DNA from: Hofstenia miamia
Lineage: Eukaryota > Xenacoelomorpha > Acoela > Hofsteniidae
Assembly (NCBI GenBank): GCA_900660155.1
Contig: CABFPE010000128.1
Location: 1,490,987 to 1,515,393 of the forward strand
Direction: 5' to 3'
DNA length: 24,407 nt
The translations under genes and the position numbers were made by a program. Of this stretch, positions 18,884 to 24,407 are shown piece after piece. A model generated the notes under the pieces. That model worked only from the letters and a program-made list of their open reading frames with translations. It ran no database searches and was not told the DNA's origin. Numbering within the stretch: the stretch's first letter is position 1; the number at the start of each line of letters is the position of its first letter.

Positions 18884-19170
18884 GTTTTGTGGATTTTTCG
18901 TCGGCTTTGTTTTGGCATCCAAATTTTGAACTCAATTGCTAAAGAACACTCAAGCATACTTACTTCAGACCAGCACACCCTTTTCTAGTAATTATAAGAC
19001 CAAAGGGTATTCATTTTTGCAAACGACACGTTTTTTTAAGCAGGTGTCAGTTTTGCAACTTTCTTGGGCTTTAAACATTTAAACCTTCATTATTCAATTC
19101 TCCTTGTATTGCTTCATGAGACATAGTTTTGTTATAATCAAGCACAATTTAACTCAAACAGCTGTCTTCA

Positions 19171-19214
<44 letters not shown>

Positions 19215-20078
19215 CATGATGCAGGCTTTATCGCTTTGTTGTAACTGTGTTGGCCGCAACACTGAAAACTTTTTCAGATGGAGAACTAGTTGATGATATT
19301 AGAGCAGCTTCCGGACAATTTCGGTAAATTAGGCGTTGAAGACCTTTTGGCATTCCATCAGACAATGAAATTCTCAGAGATGCGTGCGGTACATTTTTTG
19401 TAAAAATAGTACGTCAGAAAAAGAAAATATTTACCGCCATTGCATTTTTTACCTCTAACCATTTCAATGCTTTAAATTTTCTCGTGGTATACTAAAGTAC
19501 TAAGTGCACTAATATTTTGGTTAAATATTTAAAATTTAATGCATGCACTTTCCAATTTCAGAAAAAAATAATTTAATATATTTCTAAGCCATTGTCAATT
19601 GCCTAAGTTTCACATTGACAGTTGGTTTCCCTTTGTTGAAAAATTCTTAAAACAAATTTTTGTTGATTTTGGATACGTGATATAAATCCAAATATCGAAA
19701 ATTAAACTTCAAAATAGATCAATTTTACAAAGCATGTGTACTTACTCCAAAAAATAATTTCTTATGTATCATAGATATACTTTTTACCAAACAGAAAATC
19801 AGAATCATATTGTCGAATGTGATTGGAAGTGTGGACACCTTATTTGTTTAATATATCAGTAAAGAAGTTTTCAAAAGAAATACAACCTCAAATACATTTA
19901 ATACTTCACACATTTCAATATCTTGAATTTAAATTCAGAAGTAAAGGTTATTAAACATACGAGTTTATTCAACTAAATAACTACTTGAAAAAACCATGCA
20001 GAAAAAAAAATTTAAATAGAAGGCCTGAGTGCCTAAGTTCAGTCCAAAATACACTAATTGTACATATAATATTATACT
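18875..20078. repeat. Copy 1 of a 1204-bp direct duplication across an N gap
   Basis: It recurs at 20080-21283 at a constant offset of 1205, including a 38-bp (AT)n array of equal length (19173-19210). I saw one difference: C at 19922 versus T at 21127. The end of one contig therefore repeats the start of the next, which is typical of overlapping contigs or allelic ends left unmerged. No coding sequence is recognised inside. Confidence 0.9.
19173..19210. repeat. (AT)n microsatellite
   Basis: A pure array of about 38 bp, repeated at the same length at 20378-20415 in the duplicate block. Confidence 0.95.
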
Positions 20079-20079
20079 N

Positions 20080-20375
20080 AATATATATGTTTTGTGGATT
20101 TTTCGTCGGCTTTGTTTTGGCATCCAAATTTTGAACTCAATTGCTAAAGAACACTCAAGCATACTTACTTCAGACCAGCACACCCTTTTCTAGTAATTAT
20201 AAGACCAAAGGGTATTCATTTTTGCAAACGACACGTTTTTTTAAGCAGGTGTCAGTTTTGCAACTTTCTTGGGCTTTAAACATTTAAACCTTCATTATTC
20301 AATTCTCCTTGTATTGCTTCATGAGACATAGTTTTGTTATAATCAAGCACAATTTAACTCAAACAGCTGTCTTCA

Positions 20376-20419
<44 letters not shown>

Positions 20420-21283
20420 CATGATGCAGGCTTTATCGCTTTGTTGTAACTGTGTTGGCCGCAACACTGAAAACTTTTTCAGATGGAGAACTAGTTGATG
20501 ATATTAGAGCAGCTTCCGGACAATTTCGGTAAATTAGGCGTTGAAGACCTTTTGGCATTCCATCAGACAATGAAATTCTCAGAGATGCGTGCGGTACATT
20601 TTTTGTAAAAATAGTACGTCAGAAAAAGAAAATATTTACCGCCATTGCATTTTTTACCTCTAACCATTTCAATGCTTTAAATTTTCTCGTGGTATACTAA
20701 AGTACTAAGTGCACTAATATTTTGGTTAAATATTTAAAATTTAATGCATGCACTTTCCAATTTCAGAAAAAAATAATTTAATATATTTCTAAGCCATTGT
20801 CAATTGCCTAAGTTTCACATTGACAGTTGGTTTCCCTTTGTTGAAAAATTCTTAAAACAAATTTTTGTTGATTTTGGATACGTGATATAAATCCAAATAT
20901 CGAAAATTAAACTTCAAAATAGATCAATTTTACAAAGCATGTGTACTTACTCCAAAAAATAATTTCTTATGTATCATAGATATACTTTTTACCAAACAGA
21001 AAATCAGAATCATATTGTCGAATGTGATTGGAAGTGTGGACACCTTATTTGTTTAATATATCAGTAAAGAAGTTTTCAAAAGAAATACAACCTCAAATAC
21101 ATTTAATACTTCACACATTTCAATATTTTGAATTTAAATTCAGAAGTAAAGGTTATTAAACATACGAGTTTATTCAACTAAATAACTACTTGAAAAAACC
21201 ATGCAGAAAAAAAAATTTAAATAGAAGGCCTGAGTGCCTAAGTTCAGTCCAAAATACACTAATTGTACATATAATATTATACT
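20080..21283. repeat. Copy 2 of the 1204-bp duplication
   Basis: It begins immediately after the N at 20079 and continues into unique sequence at 21284, whereas copy 1 stops at the N. This copy therefore carries the natural right flank and copy 1 the natural left flank. Collapsing them would give one continuous locus. Confidence 0.9.
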
Positions 21284-22790
21284 CATACTTAAAGCTTAAT
21301 TTTTTAACACACCTGCTTATAACTGAGCAAGTCATCACCAAAAAGTCAATTTTTGTATATTACTACATGTTTCAAAGAGAGATTTATTTCTTAGGGCTGG
21401 ATATGCATTATCCATGAAAAATTGATTACAAAAAATATATCCATTTCTAAGTTATTTTACTAGAGAGTAGGTACATCGTACATTTTCCATGAAACTACGA
21501 AATTTACATTTTACTGTAAAATTGAATATGCTAGTTCTTTTAACCTTGGTTCAAAAATAGTCTTTGAAATTCAAGTCTTATTGTATTGTTTTTAGAACTA
21601 TTCGACTCCAGCATCTTTGCAATTATTTAAAATTTCCTTAGATTACAGATTTGCTTGGAAGCCCGCAATTATATATGAATTGAAACTATATATAGTGAAG
21701 ACACAACTTTATTTTCAATTTTTTAAGATAAAATGTTACATAAATTGTATGACAAACCACCGCAAAGGGCAAATGGCTACCGCGGTATTACCTCATTTAA
21801 CTAGTGACAATTTTCTTCAGCAGTTTATACTGAATGAGCTCCTCTGTTGACATTGGCACTAAGGCCATTCGGGAACAATTTTTTATCAACCTTTTATGTT
21901 TCTCCACTAAGGCATAGTGAAGATATTAAAAACTCCCATTCGAGCCAATTCCACAAGTTAGATTTATTTTTTCGACTAACAAAATTGCAGTTGTGGTTAA
22001 AAATGGCATAGTAAAAAATTAAACTGAGTACACCTAAGGGGTGCAACCCACAGCTGCACCCATGTCTGATTTTTTGGAAGCATGTCATTATAGGTCTCAA
22101 GCGCGACACAACAAAAATTTTCTAAAATTTTGCTTTGGCACAGCACGATTTCATATGTGTTCATTCGCACAGTTCATTACAATTTTTAGCATTTTGATCT
22201 AGCACATTTCTTCTCCATCAAATAAAATGATGACAGCAATTATATTATGCCATATAGACAACTAAAAAAATATATGAACCACAATTGCCATTTTGTTCAC
22301 ATAAGATAAACTAATCATCAATTTTTTTCATGAACGGTCAAGATTCGTTTTAACTTCATTTTCGCGTGCAACTATATTTCGAAATTTGCATGATCTTAAC
22401 AGCGCTTTGTACGTCATAGAATGTATCAACATTTTGTACATGTTTTACGTATTTATGACAAAACATAATTCACTAATTGCACTTGTACTTATAACACGCA
22501 AGGCTGATTCAATTCCTTTAGTAATGCTTATTACAATGCACTGATTACTTTTTGTGTCATTAGAGATCTTGGTGTTAACTAACTACAAATTTTGTGATAT
22601 TTTGATTGCTTATGCCTCAAAAATAAAAATTATCTACACCAATTTCCATGAAATTAAACAAAAATAAGATGCATATGTCATCATAATATAGCTCCTTCAA
22701 TCGAAGTTCTATAACTGTTAATACATCTTTCTCTATGTGTATGTCACAGATTTGCTTCTCCACCTTCAGTACAGGTTGTCACTTCTGCTT
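21284..22790. other. Non-coding stretch
   Basis: Short frames at 21617-21850 (plus) and 21894-22109 (minus) have no recognisable content. A weak hairpin, GGGTGCA and TGCACCC, lies near 22035-22065. Nothing else is supported. Confidence 0.4.
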
Positions 22791-23172
22791 AGATAGATAG
22801 ATAACGTTTATTTATAAATAATTTGGGCAGATAAAAAAGATTATGTGAAAACATACAAATGAAAAAATGAAAATAGTTTTAACACTAGGAATAGATATAT
22901 TTGCCACTAAAAGGAATAAATTTAGCTTTCCATGAGGTTATTTTGAATAGTTTTCTACAGGAATATATGAGACAACGTAAAAATCATCAGTTAATTCCAC
23001 AATGTTAACATCAAAACGATCTTGAACTTGATTTAAAATCACAGCATTTTCAAGACAAGAAACGAATGTGATTGCAATGACTTAGTTCAATAACGACCAA
23101 CACGTGCAGCACTTTGTAGATAGAAGTTTGTGTCCCTTCTGGCATATCATAATTTAATATAATGGGATTAGT
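22791..23172 (-). mobile_element. 3' end of a decayed retroelement with terminal (ATCT)n
   Basis: On the minus strand two overlapping frames show coding-like sequence. One reads YDMPEGTQTSIYKVLHVLVV, then IELSHCNHIRFLS. After a frameshift near 23050 the other reads CLENAVILNQVQDRFDVNIV and continues to TAA at 22938-22940. About 125 nt later comes AATAAA (22807-22812) and then a short ATCT tandem (22791-22803). A poly(A) signal next to a simple tandem tail is the usual 3' end of several LINE and SINE groups. I do not recognise the protein, and a decayed host exon beside an unrelated SINE end is also possible. Confidence 0.35.
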
Positions 23173-23303
23173 CTTTCAAAAATCCATTCCACTGCTAAGA
23201 AAATTTGAACAATTATTCTTCGTGTTTCATGCTCTAGCAGGGAAATTCTGATCAAATAAATATTCGGTCAGGATTATGCATCTTGGAACAGAATTGAAAT
23301 AAT

Positions 23304-23890
23304 TTAATTGCAAATAATAACTATCAGTGTGACTTGAGGTAGTGCCTGGCTCCTGGCTCCAGCTAAGTGGTGATCGTCTTCAAGCCTGAAAATTGCATTC
23401 GGGCGTCTAATTCCACGAATGCAGAGGATCATGCATTGTAACAAGAAGACAAGTTTGCATCTTGTCCAGCTGCAGGCTATGGAATAGTTGGTATGTCTTT
23501 TATCAGTGATTAAACCACAAAGTTGTTCTAGAAACTTTTCAGTGAGCGACGATGCTCCACCAGATGCACTGAACATCCATGGTATAAATGAGGCGTGTTC
23601 AATTTCTAGCACTCTGTGTGGTACTGTCTTGTTATCTCAGTTTCATGGGCTCTAAAAGTTTCTGCTTCAGTTCTTCAAGCATTAGTGGCTTCACATCAAA
23701 GAATTTGCAATGGCCATAACTCCAGAATCTAACAGCAGAGATGTCTAGCTTAGCTAGAAGAACAGGTCAGGGACTCCGTCATTATTTGTGTGAGATGCAG
23801 TTCTTTTTAAACATTGATACAAACTTCAGATAATGCTTCAGATAGTATGTCACGATTATATATAATTTCTGGTATGACATCTTCCCCTAT
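23304..23890 (-). pseudogene. Fragment of a mobile-element-associated protein (C-terminal domain), frameshifted
   Basis: Reading the minus strand across frames gives, in order, SEALSEVCINV, AKLDISAVRFWSYGHCKFFDV, FRAHETEITRQYHTE, and then LEIEHASFIPWMFSASGG, YSIACSWTRCKLVF and ILCIRGIR. From memory this series (LDI..RGFW...FFDVRV, then VEH.SF.PLVFS..GGM, then W.RC.LSF.LLRSAI.CIRG.R) recurs in repeated, probably retroelement-encoded, proteins of cnidarians, sponges and other invertebrates. Its biochemical role is unknown to me. At least one stop (in CINV-stop-KELHL) and two frame changes make this copy dead. The final frame ends at 23304. Confidence 0.55.
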
Positions 23891-23955
23891 CGATTTACTT
23901 CCTCTTAGATCACTAAGGAAATTAAGGATTTCCAAAGGTGAGAACAAAGGTAACC

Positions 23956-24407
23956 AATAATAATAAGAGTCAAAAGCAATTTATTGCAAAAAATCTTTGG
24001 TACAAAACTATAAACTAAAAACTATTTACAAAATAATAGTAACATATACATATATAATTGTGTGGTGTGTGTTTGTTGGGGATTTGTGTGTGTACATTAT
24101 CTAGGGGAACATGAAATTTTCGAGAGAGTGTGGTGTGTTTTTTTGTCATTAAGTATGCATTGTCTGTGAAAGAGGAATGTTCGCACTTTTTTTCTAAATT
24201 TTTTGTAGTTAATTTCCATTTTAATTTCATTGTCTAAGTTATTACAAATTTTAGTTGCTATGTTGTGAAAACTATTTGAATTTTTATCTAAGCATAAAAA
24301 TTTTTTAGAACGTTCATTTAACTTAATATATTGTTTTAAAAATGAAAGAGAAGGTGTACCAGATTTACACTTAAATAATATTGATACCATATGCATTTGA
24401 ATTCTGT
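23956..24407 (-). mobile_element. 3' end of a non-LTR retrotransposon (polymerase tail plus 3' UTR), cut by the window edge
   Basis: A minus-strand frame is open from the right edge to a stop at 24097, about 100 codons. It is Lys-rich and contains SFHNIATKICNNLDNEIKME and YKKFRKKVRTFLF, which match in layout the LINE tail 'lWN.LP..Ik....f...lk..L', although the WN.LP core is eroded or divergent. The 3' UTR follows, with AATAAA at 23980-23985 and a terminal ATT tandem at 23956-23967. The frame has no stop up to the edge, so the element continues beyond the window. It abuts the fragment at 23304-23890. The overlapping frame at 24015-24230 is a shadow. Confidence 0.5.

Noticed and set aside
19965..20183. 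72-codon minus-strand frame
   Set aside because: It reads through the N at 20079 across an assembly join.
21617..21850. 77-codon plus-strand frame
   Set aside because: Composition follows the AT background, with no domain and no splice support.

Overview
The window is AT-rich metazoan nuclear DNA. Genes are sparse, there are GT-AG introns, and there are many decayed non-LTR retrotransposons, MITE-like inverted repeats and long (TA)n microsatellites. The mix of transposon families suggests an invertebrate. A cnidarian, sponge or spiralian is my guess from memory of similar elements, and I cannot fix the species. No tRNA, rRNA, CRISPR or bacterial-style operon was seen.

The one convincing host gene is an NK-like (ANTP-class) homeobox gene on the minus strand, spread over about 10 kb. 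Exon 1 (11689-11899) carries the start codon and an eh1-type repressor motif. Exon 2 (3767-3980) carries homeodomain residues 1-53, and exon 3 (1895-2078) carries residue 53 to the stop. The three exons join in perfect phase into a 202-residue protein with a complete 60-residue homeodomain. Two CCAAT boxes and a start-stop uORF lie upstream of exon 1, and a candidate poly(A) signal lies after exon 3. Intron 1 holds most of the central window, including a Tc1/mariner transposase relic, a hAT-like MITE, a full CRE palindrome and an unassigned 48-codon ORF.

Two blocks are probably assembly artefacts. Positions 2867-3999, which include homeobox exon 2, recur at 4266-5398 between single N bases with no difference found. 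Positions 18875-20078 recur at 20080-21283 across a single N with one difference seen. Single-base Ns at 4265, 5399 and 20079 mark the joins.

Upstream of the homeobox gene, 13434-18038 is a 4.6 kb element with 15-bp perfect terminal inverted repeats and near-perfect 8-bp target duplications (hAT-like). Inside it, on the minus strand, sits a decayed LINE. Its ORF1 has a PHD-like Cys finger, a coiled coil and a basic C-terminal domain. Its ORF2 has an endonuclease and the start of a reverse transcriptase. This LINE keeps its 5' part and has lost its 3' part.

The left edge (to 505) and the right edge (23956-24407) carry reverse-transcriptase C-terminal tails of other LINEs. The stretch 22791-23890 (minus) holds further degraded element-derived coding sequence and a LINE/SINE-type 3' end.
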